Positions 53,101-61,680 of a stretch of 64,000 nucleotides of DNA are shown here, piece by piece. This stretch comes from JADKIH01 sp031417555. Lineage in GTDB: Bacteria; Bacteroidota; Bacteroidia; AKYH767-A; 2013-40CM-41-45. The translations under genes were made by a program, and so were the position numbers. How positions within the stretch are numbered: position 1 is the stretch's first letter; the number at the start of each line of letters is the position of its first letter. Where the stretch lies: assembly GCA_031417555.1 (NCBI GenBank), contig JANOVV010000028.1:62001-126000 (forward strand). Direction: 5' to 3'. The notes beneath the pieces are model-generated. The model did not search any database, was not told the DNA's origin, and was given only the letters and a program-made list of their open reading frames with translations.

Positions 53101-56100
53101 TCCGCCCGTAGCCATAGATGATTCTGTAACTACAAATGTCAATAGAGCGGTGTTTAATAATGTAAAAGCAAATGATTCGGATCCCGACGGGAATTCAATA
53201 ACTCAAAGTATTATAAGTCCTGCTGCATCAAACGGTACAGCGGTAGTTTCCGGAACAGGTATTGTATATACTCCAAATTTTGGATTCATCGGTAAAGACA
53301 CAGTAACTTATAAAATTTGTGACGGTGGTACACCTACATTATGTGATACAGCAATTTTAATTATTACGATCAATGCCGGTCCACCTGTGGCAATAGTTAA
53401 TAACAGCACCGTTAATTCAAATTCGTTTATAAATGTAAACGTACAGGCAAACGATACCTTAGCGGTAACGAGCTATTCTTATACTACATCGCTAATGCCG
53501 TTAATACTTCCGCCATCAAATGGAACGGCAATATTAGTCGGTAACAACATTCAATATACTCCAAATGCAAATTTCACAGGTGTTGATTCGCTTGTTTACC
53601 AATTATGTGACAATGGAAGTCCGGTCGCCTGCGATACTGCTATAATGTACATTACAGTTACAAACCAACCACCGGTTGCAAACAGGGATACAGTAACAAC
53701 GAGTGCTTGTAACGCTATAATAGTTAGTGCAGTGAACAACGATACAGATCCTGAAAGTGGCACATTGACAATCACGGCTGTTTCAGTTCCTATTCATGGT
53801 ACTGCAGTAATATCAAATAACAAAGTAGTATACACACCAACTTCATCACCTGTTTATACCGGTCTCGATTCACTTACTTATACAATTTGCGATAATGGAA
53901 ATCCGTCTCAATGTGTGGCTACAGGTAAAATTGTAATCACAATAAATTCTGTTAATCCGCCAAGTAATCCGCCGAATGCAGTAGACGATATTGATAGTAC
54001 GTATATAAACCAGGATATATACCTCACTGTTTTAGCCAACGATTCCGATCCTGATCTTGATTCTATCCAGGTAGATTCAACTGCAACCGGACTTGTTTTA
54101 CCATTACATGGAACAATTCACTATCAGCCAGGCAACCAGATTCGTTATGTGCCAAATACAGGCATAGCATTGCCTGATAGTTTTGAATATAAGGTTTGCG
54201 ATATGCACAACAATGGAGCAGGGTGTATTAATATTATCGACGCATGTTCTGTAGCCATGGTCTATGTTAACACTTTAAATCGTCGACCTGCATCAAATGA
54301 TAATTATGCTTATACAATTAATACTGTCGCTATCAGCAACCAGGTTGGACAAAACGATTATGAACCAGATGGCCAGCCAATGACATATACAGCTCTCAAT
54401 GGACCTTCATTCGGAGGAATAGTTTTTAATTCCGATGGAACATATACTTATACGCCGGATGGATTTTCTACGGGATTAATTACGATTGATTATACCGTGT
54501 GTGATGATGCTGCAATAACTTTATGTGATACATCCACATTATATATAACAGTGGACATAACAAATGTACCGCCGAACTTAGAGCAGGATACAGTGTATTG
54601 TGCCGGTATTACTCCGACCAATGGAGATGTATCAACCAATGACATGGATCCGAACGGTAATCTGGATCCGAACGGATTTACATTGCTGAGTGGTCCGAAT
54701 AATGGTAGTATGACATTTAATACTGACGGAACTTTTACCTTCACTGCTGACACTGGATTTTTCGGAATTGATTATGTCTTTTATGAAGCATGTGATTTAG
54801 GTACTCCTTCTATGTGTTCTTCTTCAATGCTTGTTATTTATGTAATAAAAACAGCTCCGATAACTGTTAATGAAAATGTGACTGTTTTTGAAGATAGCGT
54901 ATTAACCGTTCCTGCTGTCACCGGTATTTTATCGAATGGAGATTTTGATCCTAATGGATTGAGTCTGTTTGTTGATATTTCACTTACTTTAAATCCAGTA
55001 AACGGAAATGCAGTAGTTTGGGATGACGGAAGGTTTACCTATACACCGTTCCCGGGTTTTAACGGTTCTGATTTCTTTATCGTTGATGTATGCGATGATA
55101 GTTCATCACTTGCTTCTATTTGTTCTGTTGATACAATTTTTGTTACCGTTACCCCTTTTAACGATCCTCCGATTCTTGATAATGAAAATATTTCAGTCAG
55201 TGAAGATACACCGTTCAACGGTGACTTAACCGACGCAGGTGATTCCGATCCTGATACGACAGCACTTACTGCCAATACGGTTCCTGTTGTTGATGTATCA
55301 AATGGTACACTTCTCGTTAATGCAAACGGAACATACACGTATACACCAGATCCCGATTACAATGGAAGCGATTTGGCTGTGATAAATATTTGCGATGCAG
55401 GTACACCAATGCCGGCTAAGTGTAAAAATGATACTATATTCATTACGGTAACTCCATTTAATGATCCGCCGGTTATTGATAATGAAACGATATCCACCAA
55501 TGAAGACACATCGGTCAACGGTGATCTTACTGATGCAGGTGACTCTGATCCTGATGGAACTGCTCTTACTGCGAATACAGTTCCCGTAGTTGCACCAACG
55601 AATGGTTCTATTATCCTGAATGCAAACGGTACTTATACATATACGCCAAATCTAAATTTTAATGGTACAGATATAGTTGTAGTTAGCATTTGTGATGCAG
55701 GTACACCGATGCCGGCCAAATGTGTAAACGATACCATCTTCATCACCGTCGATCCAATAAATGATACACCTGTAATCGATAATGAAACGATCTATGTTGA
55801 TGAGAATACAGTATTCAATGGTGATCTTACCAATGCAGGTGATTCCGATCCGGATACAACTGCTCTTATTGCAAATACAGTCCCGGTAATTGATGTAACA
55901 AATGGTGTCCTGGTTGTAAATGCAAATGGTTCATATACATATACACCAAATCTAAATTATAATGGCCCTGATACTGCCGTAATAAACATCTGTGATGCAG
56001 GTACACCAATGCCGGCGATTTGTGTGAATGATACAATATTCATAACAGTAGCTCCATTTAATGATCCGCCAGTAATTGATAACGAAAATATTTCAACGAA

Positions 56101-59100
56101 CGAAGATACACCTGTTAACGGTGATTTGACCGATGCCGGAGATTTTGATCCTGATACTACTGCTCTAACAGCTAATACTGTTCCTGTTCTTGCACCAACC
56201 AATGGTTCTATCATTGTAAATTCAGACGGAACATATACCTATACACCAAATCTGAATTTCAACGGTTCTGATATAGTAATTGTAAATATTTGTGATGGCG
56301 GTACTCCTGCACCGGATAGTTGTAAGAACGATACAATCTTCATTACCGTAAATCCTGTAAACGATGCACCGGTATTAGATAATGAAACGATTTCTACCAA
56401 TGAAGATACACCGGTTAATGGTGATTTGACCGATGCAGGTGATGCAGATATCGACACGACTGCCCTTACAGCGAATGTTATTCCTGTTCTTGCACCTGTA
56501 AACGGTATCCTGGTCATTAATGCAAACGGAACCTACACGTATACACCGAACTCAGACTTCAACGGACTCGATACTGCAATAGTAAGCATCTGTGATGCAG
56601 GTACACCTTTGCCGGCTGCTTGTACTAATGATACCATATTCATTACCGTAAATCCTGTAAATGATGCACCGGTATTAGATAATGAAACGGTTTCTACCAA
56701 TGAAGATACACCGGTTAATGGTGATTTGACGGATGCCGGAGATATTGATCCCGATTCAACATCTCTTACTGCCAATACAGTTCCTGTCGTTGCACCAACC
56801 AATGGTTCCATCATCGTGAATGCGAACGGAACTTACACCTATACACCGAATTTAAATTTCAATGGTGCAGACATCGTTGTAATAAGTATCTGTGACGCAG
56901 GCACACCTTTACCGGCTGCTTGTACAAACGATACCATCTTCATTACAGTAGATCCCGTGAATGATGCACCTGTACCGGACAATGAAACGATTTCTACCAA
57001 TGAAGATATTCCTGTCAGTGGCGACCTTACTGATGCAGGCGATATCGATCCGGATACAACGGCGCTTACTGCCAATACAGTTCCTGTCGTTGCACCTACC
57101 AACGGTTCTATCATCGTAAATGCAAACGGAACATATACTTATACACCGAATCTTGATTTCAACGGTACGGATATCGTTGTAGTAAGTATCTGTGATGCAG
57201 GTACACCTCTGCCTGCTGCTTGTACTAACGATACCATATTCATTACCGTAAATCCTGTGAACGATGCACCGGTATTAGATAATGAAACGATTTCTACCAA
57301 TGAAGATACACCGTTTAATGGTGATTTGACTGATGCTGGTGACATCGATCCCGATTCAACAGCACTTACTGCCAATACAGTTCCTGTCGTTGCACCAACC
57401 AATGGTTCAATCATCGTGAATGCGAACGGAACTTACACCTATACACCGAATTTAAATTTCAATGGTGCAGACATCGTTGTAATAAGTATCTGTGACGCAG
57501 GTACCCCTTTACCGGCGGCATGTACAAATGATACCATTAACATAACAGTTACTCCTGTAAATGATACTTCTGTAATTGTGAACGATACACTAGCAATGGT
57601 TCAAAACACTACATTTAATGGAAGTGTAATTAATGCTGATGATTTCGACCCTGATACTACTGCCTTAACAGCCAATACCGTCGCTGTTTTAAATCCGAAT
57701 CACGGTGCTATTACAATTAATATCAATGGAACATATTCATATACTCCTGTATTAAATTATTTTGGACCAGATACTGCAATAATCTCTGTATGTGATTCAG
57801 GAAATCCTTTGCCGTCAATATGTGTAAATGATACACTATTTATGCAAATCTATCCATTTAATACTCCTCCTGTAATTGTGAACGATACAATTACCGTTAT
57901 TGAAGACATTGCATATAGCGGAACAATATTAACAGCCGGAGATTACGATCCTGACAGTTTGGCTTTAATGGTTAATACAACTCCTGTTGTAGCGGCTACA
58001 AACGGTACGATTGTAATGAATGTGAATGGTACTTATACCTATACTCCAAATACAAATTTTAATGGAAGCGATATTGCAGTGTATAATGTTTGCGATGCAG
58101 GTGCTCCTTTCCCTGAATGTGTGAATGATACTTTATTCATTACAGTTACTGCTGTAAATGATACTACTGTAATTGCTAATGATTTTATTAGTGTTAATGA
58201 AGATGATTCCGTAAGCTCTACTATATTAACTGCAGCTGATTTTGATCCTGATACTACTGTGATTACTGTAAATATCGTTCCTCTTTCCGGTCCTTCAAAC
58301 GGTTTGATTGTAATGAACGGAAACGGTAGTTATACTTATACACCTAATGCCGGATTTAATGGCCAGGAAATTATTGTCTTTAATGTCTGTGATGCCGGTA
58401 ATCCGTTACCTTCTATCTGTGTAAATGATACATTATTCATCACAGTTAATCCGGTTAATGATCCTCCTGTAATTTCGAACGATACAATCTCCACCGATGA
58501 AGATAACATCATTAGCGGAACAATTCTCACGGCAGGCGATTTCGACCCTGACTCAACAGCACTCACTGTAAGTACAATTCCACTTTCAGGACCGGATAAT
58601 GGAACCATCGTAATATTTGGAAATGGAACGTTTACTTACACTCCGGATCCTGAGTTCAATGGTATCGATACAATCGTCATTCAGGTTTGTGATGCTGGAA
58701 ATCCATTGCCTTCCCTTTGTGTAAATGACACATTGATTGTTACTGTAAATGCAATTAACGATGCACCGGTAGCAGTAAATGATAATGCAGCTGTTTGTTC
58801 GGGATCTACTATTCAAATCAATGCTCTTGTTAATGACAGCGATGTAGATTTGGATTCAATATTTATTTCTTCAATAGTTCAGCCTGCAAACGGTACTGCA
58901 ACTACAGATGGTTTAACAATATCCTACAATCCAAATCCGGGTTATCACGGAGCAGATTCTCTGGTATATACTGTTTGCGATAATTCACTTCCTCAAGGAT
59001 GTTCTTCTGCAACCATTTATATTTCTGTCAATGGACCCGTTAGTTCCGGCATAATTGCCAATGAAGTATTATGCTTTGGAGACAGTACAGGTTCTGTTAC

Positions 59101-60670
59101 AACGTCAGCCTTCTTATTAGCGACATTTACATATCTATGGAATACCGGTGATGTGACTCCAAGCATCTTTAATGTTCCTGCAGGATTTTATTCTGTAACT
59201 ATTACTGATTCACTTGGATGTTCTATCGTTGATACTGCTACAGTTTATCAACCACAATTATTAGTTGTTACTGGCAGTACAACGAATGCGCTTTGTTATA
59301 GTGATAGTTCCGGTTCTGTTAATATCAATGTTAACGGAGGAAGCCCGGCATTTACTTACCTATGGAGCAATGGTGATACAACACAAAATCTGAATTCGGT
59401 TAATGCAAATACATATAATGTTACTGTTACCGATAATAACGGATGTACTTCCACCTACTCAGGAGTTGTTGCTCAGCCTTCCTCCGGTTTAAGTGCAAAT
59501 GCAATAATCGGTACAGCTAATTGCCTCAACAATGTTCTTGGAAATATTGATCTGACTGTCAGCGGAGGAACCACAGGATATACATATTCATGGAATAATG
59601 GTCCGACAACTGAAGATATATCTGCTGCAACCGGTTCTTACACCGTCGTAGTTACGGATGCTAATTCTTGTACGAATTCTTCAACATTTATTATTAATGA
59701 TAATTCAACATTAATCATTACACCGCTCGATTCTGTCAATTTCTGTCAGGGTGATAGTAGCCGGTTAAGTTCAGCAATTACTACAGGAACTTTCCAATGG
59801 CTTGCTAACGGAATAAATATTCCGGGGGCAAACGATAGTATTTATGTTGCATATCAAAGTGCTTCTTATACTATGACTCTTAACAATGCTTGTGGAATTT
59901 ATACATCTAATGCCATTGACGTTGCAGCAAATGCCAAGCCGATTATGAGCATTAATGGTGGAATGGTAATTTGTGAAGGCTCTACTACACAACTTAATGC
60001 TTCAGGAGCTAATACATATTCCTGGTTGCCGTCATCAGGTTTAGATGATGCGTCTATTGGTAATCCTTTGGCTTCTCCGGTTCTTACAACAGATTATACT
60101 GTTACAGGAAATATTGCGGGTTGTGCATCTGATACGATTGTAACTGTCACCGTTAATCCATTACCGGTAATTACTATTACATCAACTCCATTCGATTGCG
60201 AGAACGGTACGAATTTGCAGGCAACCGGTGGTGTCAGCTATAGTTGGTTGCCAAATGTTAAATTAGATAATAATACTATTTCATCACCTGTTGCAGCTCC
60301 TATAAGAACAACTACCTATACAGTTACTGTAATCGATAGTTTATCATGCTCTAATACAGCTTCCATTACTATTGATTCTGATTGTGATGGTTTGACAATT
60401 CCAAATGGGATTACGCCTGATGGTGATGGTGTAAACGACTTTTTCCAAATCCTCGGATTGAGAAACTATGAAAATAATTCACTTCAAGTCTTTAACCGTT
60501 GGGGAAATCTGGTATACAAATCTAAACCATACCATAATGATTGGGATGGAAAATGTCTCGAAAAAGGAGTTGTATCAGGAGATAAACTGCCGGATGGAAC
60601 CTACTATTATATACTAGAACTTGGCGATGGATTTGAAGGACGATCAGGATTTGTTGAAATCAGAAGATAA
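50180..60670 (+). CDS. Giant T9SS type B adhesin with cadherin-like and SprB repeats
   Basis: A 3496-residue surface protein. ATG at 50180 has an AAGGA upstream; ATG at 50252 starts directly at the signal peptide (MKKFFLYFSAILMLLS, cleaved after AKA) and is a real alternative. Residues ~46-385 are a globular domain of unknown function with VMPHADPKWSTHSNLYFWN and AIWGGCHAVS (C229, H230). Next come an Ig/PKD-like domain and many ~90-100-residue cadherin-like domains (Big_9 type: NDxDPDG, YTPNxxFxGxDxxxYxxCD), including twelve 99-100-residue units encoded by 55157-58753. SprB repeats (GSTTNALCYSDSSGSVNINV, VTVTDNNGC) and PKD-like segments follow. The C-terminus is a type B/CHU_C sorting domain (ITPDGDGVNDFFQI, VFNRWGNLVYKS). 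It needs T9SS and a PorP/SprF partner, which is the next gene. Confidence 0.93.
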   Translation: MPESLHTSVRHLCQDIKRKAFVVKMKKFFLYFSAILMLLSFDAKAANETFTSGAFIINMGVTPQTVANGLKPYGLIYDLIKNNDVPIKWVIGQSKVKDGVDFTYNGNSYRGGTFIINSEYRSAAVNAKIAAWQAKGVVGVTTISPMTLNVTVTLQAVPNWAMDAQNGKIAIDFLIAAEIPASAYYFRTPATLNACDNLYVMPHADPKWSTHSNLYFWNKNNRGAIWGGCHAVSVMEGPSCVNPANPTQNLKFLTTGGMVPFGSHANGTPPYSYSNLSDPVFQFMGSEDAAHQGGSEQIYLPLKAGSTWNPSVKIGCYDPTQFDVPAKSNGPAVLTAYGYAFNDTTRGVVMYESGHNIGGTAPENVAAQRIFFNWSFIGASNKEPRVTYSNIPTKMNSNVLYPNFTASATSPVGLSVFTYKWSSTIGGVFTAPTSAVTNYTAPAVGTPTIAKIICKVTDNCGRYALTEFSVLFMPPPAAPVAVNDTIRFPNLCSASTQTINVLTNDNDINLDMTTTISFLGGGNHGTFTNNGGGSVTYTPGWLFQGSDTMRYQVCDSTALCHQATIVVTTGYTGPCAMTTYQRTDTARADTVQFQQGIAGPNSSLGYPDAINGSNSNTARWGSDNDSLILRLDNQISTGDTVQFRMAADNNNCIDFTLMGSLTSGGFVPGVNSLNGTIASSTQKIYNWYNFIVTGNTRYVKILVRNTACDNKIDLDAIRANYRYCTSNVPVANKDNATTAANVAITTNVKTNDTDPAGGALSVTIVDGPNNGTAGVNGAGNIVYTPDSAFFGADTLIYKVCNSSCLCDTAYVIYDVQTHPPCGAGVPSYYRNGNATSVPSSLGVTNPNGAIGIPDQVDGGNGQSAKINNVVNDYIVMDLTDTVYSGDTVVVRIAPDNNSANTIRVQANLTNAWGSPSTSTDFNLPAANGKIYSNYNLILTGNARYIRVIQITTTNNVDVDAVSYDYWYCGIMPNNPPVAIDDSVTTNVNRAVFNNVKANDSDPDGNSITQSIISPAASNGTAVVSGTGIVYTPNFGFIGKDTVTYKICDGGTPTLCDTAILIITINAGPPVAIVNNSTVNSNSFINVNVQANDTLAVTSYSYTTSLMPLILPPSNGTAILVGNNIQYTPNANFTGVDSLVYQLCDNGSPVACDTAIMYITVTNQPPVANRDTVTTSACNAIIVSAVNNDTDPESGTLTITAVSVPIHGTAVISNNKVVYTPTSSPVYTGLDSLTYTICDNGNPSQCVATGKIVITINSVNPPSNPPNAVDDIDSTYINQDIYLTVLANDSDPDLDSIQVDSTATGLVLPLHGTIHYQPGNQIRYVPNTGIALPDSFEYKVCDMHNNGAGCINIIDACSVAMVYVNTLNRRPASNDNYAYTINTVAISNQVGQNDYEPDGQPMTYTALNGPSFGGIVFNSDGTYTYTPDGFSTGLITIDYTVCDDAAITLCDTSTLYITVDITNVPPNLEQDTVYCAGITPTNGDVSTNDMDPNGNLDPNGFTLLSGPNNGSMTFNTDGTFTFTADTGFFGIDYVFYEACDLGTPSMCSSSMLVIYVIKTAPITVNENVTVFEDSVLTVPAVTGILSNGDFDPNGLSLFVDISLTLNPVNGNAVVWDDGRFTYTPFPGFNGSDFFIVDVCDDSSSLASICSVDTIFVTVTPFNDPPILDNENISVSEDTPFNGDLTDAGDSDPDTTALTANTVPVVDVSNGTLLVNANGTYTYTPDPDYNGSDLAVINICDAGTPMPAKCKNDTIFITVTPFNDPPVIDNETISTNEDTSVNGDLTDAGDSDPDGTALTANTVPVVAPTNGSIILNANGTYTYTPNLNFNGTDIVVVSICDAGTPMPAKCVNDTIFITVDPINDTPVIDNETIYVDENTVFNGDLTNAGDSDPDTTALIANTVPVIDVTNGVLVVNANGSYTYTPNLNYNGPDTAVINICDAGTPMPAICVNDTIFITVAPFNDPPVIDNENISTNEDTPVNGDLTDAGDFDPDTTALTANTVPVLAPTNGSIIVNSDGTYTYTPNLNFNGSDIVIVNICDGGTPAPDSCKNDTIFITVNPVNDAPVLDNETISTNEDTPVNGDLTDAGDADIDTTALTANVIPVLAPVNGILVINANGTYTYTPNSDFNGLDTAIVSICDAGTPLPAACTNDTIFITVNPVNDAPVLDNETVSTNEDTPVNGDLTDAGDIDPDSTSLTANTVPVVAPTNGSIIVNANGTYTYTPNLNFNGADIVVISICDAGTPLPAACTNDTIFITVDPVNDAPVPDNETISTNEDIPVSGDLTDAGDIDPDTTALTANTVPVVAPTNGSIIVNANGTYTYTPNLDFNGTDIVVVSICDAGTPLPAACTNDTIFITVNPVNDAPVLDNETISTNEDTPFNGDLTDAGDIDPDSTALTANTVPVVAPTNGSIIVNANGTYTYTPNLNFNGADIVVISICDAGTPLPAACTNDTINITVTPVNDTSVIVNDTLAMVQNTTFNGSVINADDFDPDTTALTANTVAVLNPNHGAITININGTYSYTPVLNYFGPDTAIISVCDSGNPLPSICVNDTLFMQIYPFNTPPVIVNDTITVIEDIAYSGTILTAGDYDPDSLALMVNTTPVVAATNGTIVMNVNGTYTYTPNTNFNGSDIAVYNVCDAGAPFPECVNDTLFITVTAVNDTTVIANDFISVNEDDSVSSTILTAADFDPDTTVITVNIVPLSGPSNGLIVMNGNGSYTYTPNAGFNGQEIIVFNVCDAGNPLPSICVNDTLFITVNPVNDPPVISNDTISTDEDNIISGTILTAGDFDPDSTALTVSTIPLSGPDNGTIVIFGNGTFTYTPDPEFNGIDTIVIQVCDAGNPLPSLCVNDTLIVTVNAINDAPVAVNDNAAVCSGSTIQINALVNDSDVDLDSIFISSIVQPANGTATTDGLTISYNPNPGYHGADSLVYTVCDNSLPQGCSSATIYISVNGPVSSGIIANEVLCFGDSTGSVTTSAFLLATFTYLWNTGDVTPSIFNVPAGFYSVTITDSLGCSIVDTATVYQPQLLVVTGSTTNALCYSDSSGSVNINVNGGSPAFTYLWSNGDTTQNLNSVNANTYNVTVTDNNGCTSTYSGVVAQPSSGLSANAIIGTANCLNNVLGNIDLTVSGGTTGYTYSWNNGPTTEDISAATGSYTVVVTDANSCTNSSTFIINDNSTLIITPLDSVNFCQGDSSRLSSAITTGTFQWLANGINIPGANDSIYVAYQSASYTMTLNNACGIYTSNAIDVAANAKPIMSINGGMVICEGSTTQLNASGANTYSWLPSSGLDDASIGNPLASPVLTTDYTVTGNIAGCASDTIVTVTVNPLPVITITSTPFDCENGTNLQATGGVSYSWLPNVKLDNNTISSPVAAPIRTTTYTVTVIDSLSCSNTASITIDSDCDGLTIPNGITPDGDGVNDFFQILGLRNYENNSLQVFNRWGNLVYKSKPYHNDWDGKCLEKGVVSGDKLPDGTYYYILELGDGFEGRSGFVEIRR
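55157..58753 (+). repeat. 300-bp tandem coding repeat, 12 units
   Basis: Twelve in-frame units of 300 bp (one of 297 bp) encode one cadherin-like domain each. Units 1-8 are close in sequence and units 9-12 are diverged. Units 6 (from about 56657) and 8 (from about 57257) are nearly identical over long stretches, which indicates a recent 600-bp block duplication. Confidence 0.92.
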
Positions 60671-60715
60671 TTAAATTAATTTTTGAATAATACAGTTGAA
60701 ATAAACAATAAGAAA

Positions 60716-61663
60716 ATGAATAAGGTTCAAATAAAAAAAGTAAGAGGGAAAATGGCCGTAAGCCTTTTTGCTTTCATGCTCGTGCTAAGCCTCAAGGCTA
60801 ATGCGCAGTTCGACCCTATGTTCACGCAGTACATGAATAATGAAATGTTTATTAATCCCGCATATGCAGGAACCAGAAAAGTACTCGCTACTACATTATT
60901 ATACCGCAATCAGTGGGTAGGAATTACAGGATCTCCAAAAACACAAACATTTTCTTTGCATTCTCCTTTCGGTAAAAAAAATGGTATCGGAGTTTCTGTA
61001 ATGAATGAAAGCATTGGAATAACAAATATCTTAAGATTTAATGGCGATTACTCTTATAGGATCAGAACAAGTTCAAGAGGACAATTATCATTCGGCTTAT
61101 CGGGTGGTTTAATTCAATACCATCAGAATTACAATGAATTAGTATTAATTAATCCAAATGATCATCTCTTTAATTCGAACATTCCGAATGCCATTGCTCC
61201 AAATGCCGGCTTTGGTATGTTTTATTATACAAATAAATTCTATGTCGGTTTTTCTATACCACGTATGATAAAGAATTCATTCAAGTCGGATGGTATAAAA
61301 AATTCTGCATCGCCAAATGATTGGCATTATTTTCTGACATCAGCAGTTGTATTGGATGTTTCAAGAGATGTAAAATTGAAACCTTCTATACAAATTAAGC
61401 AGGTGGCAGGCGCGCCATTACAAGGGGAGCTTGCTATTCATTCATTGTTCAGTAATGTTTGGTGGTTAGGTGTTTCCTATCGTAGCGGAGATGCAATATC
61501 TGTGATAACGGGATTTCAGTTTTCAAATCAATTACGGATTTTCTATTCTTACGATTATGCACTTACGACACTCCAAAATTATTCAACAGGTTCTCACGAA
61601 ATAGTATTAAGCTATGATTTTGTATATAGAAAAAACAGAATTTCATCACCTCGATTATTTTAA
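60716..61663 (+). CDS. PorP/SprF-family type IX secretion membrane protein
   Basis: A 315-residue outer-membrane protein. I chose ATG at 60716 over TTG at 60683. A long N-region and hydrophobic core (MAVSLFAFMLVLSLKANA) precede QFDPMFTQYMNNEMFINPAY, which is the near-invariant family start after cleavage, followed by YRNQWVGITGSPKT, NGIGVSVMNESIGI and barrel strands to the C-terminus (IVLSYDFVYR). Such proteins are encoded next to type B sorted adhesins and hold them on the cell surface (SprF for SprB in Flavobacterium). It lies 45 bp after the adhesin gene. Confidence 0.94.
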   Translation: MNKVQIKKVRGKMAVSLFAFMLVLSLKANAQFDPMFTQYMNNEMFINPAYAGTRKVLATTLLYRNQWVGITGSPKTQTFSLHSPFGKKNGIGVSVMNESIGITNILRFNGDYSYRIRTSSRGQLSFGLSGGLIQYHQNYNELVLINPNDHLFNSNIPNAIAPNAGFGMFYYTNKFYVGFSIPRMIKNSFKSDGIKNSASPNDWHYFLTSAVVLDVSRDVKLKPSIQIKQVAGAPLQGELAIHSLFSNVWWLGVSYRSGDAISVITGFQFSNQLRIFYSYDYALTTLQNYSTGSHEIVLSYDFVYRKNRISSPRLF

Positions 61664-61680
61664 ATTAATCCAACAATAAT

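Noticed and set aside
55039..57414. Series of 85-99-codon minus-strand ORFs at 300-bp intervals in the adhesin gene
   Set aside because: Each is the same antisense shadow of one cadherin-like repeat unit.
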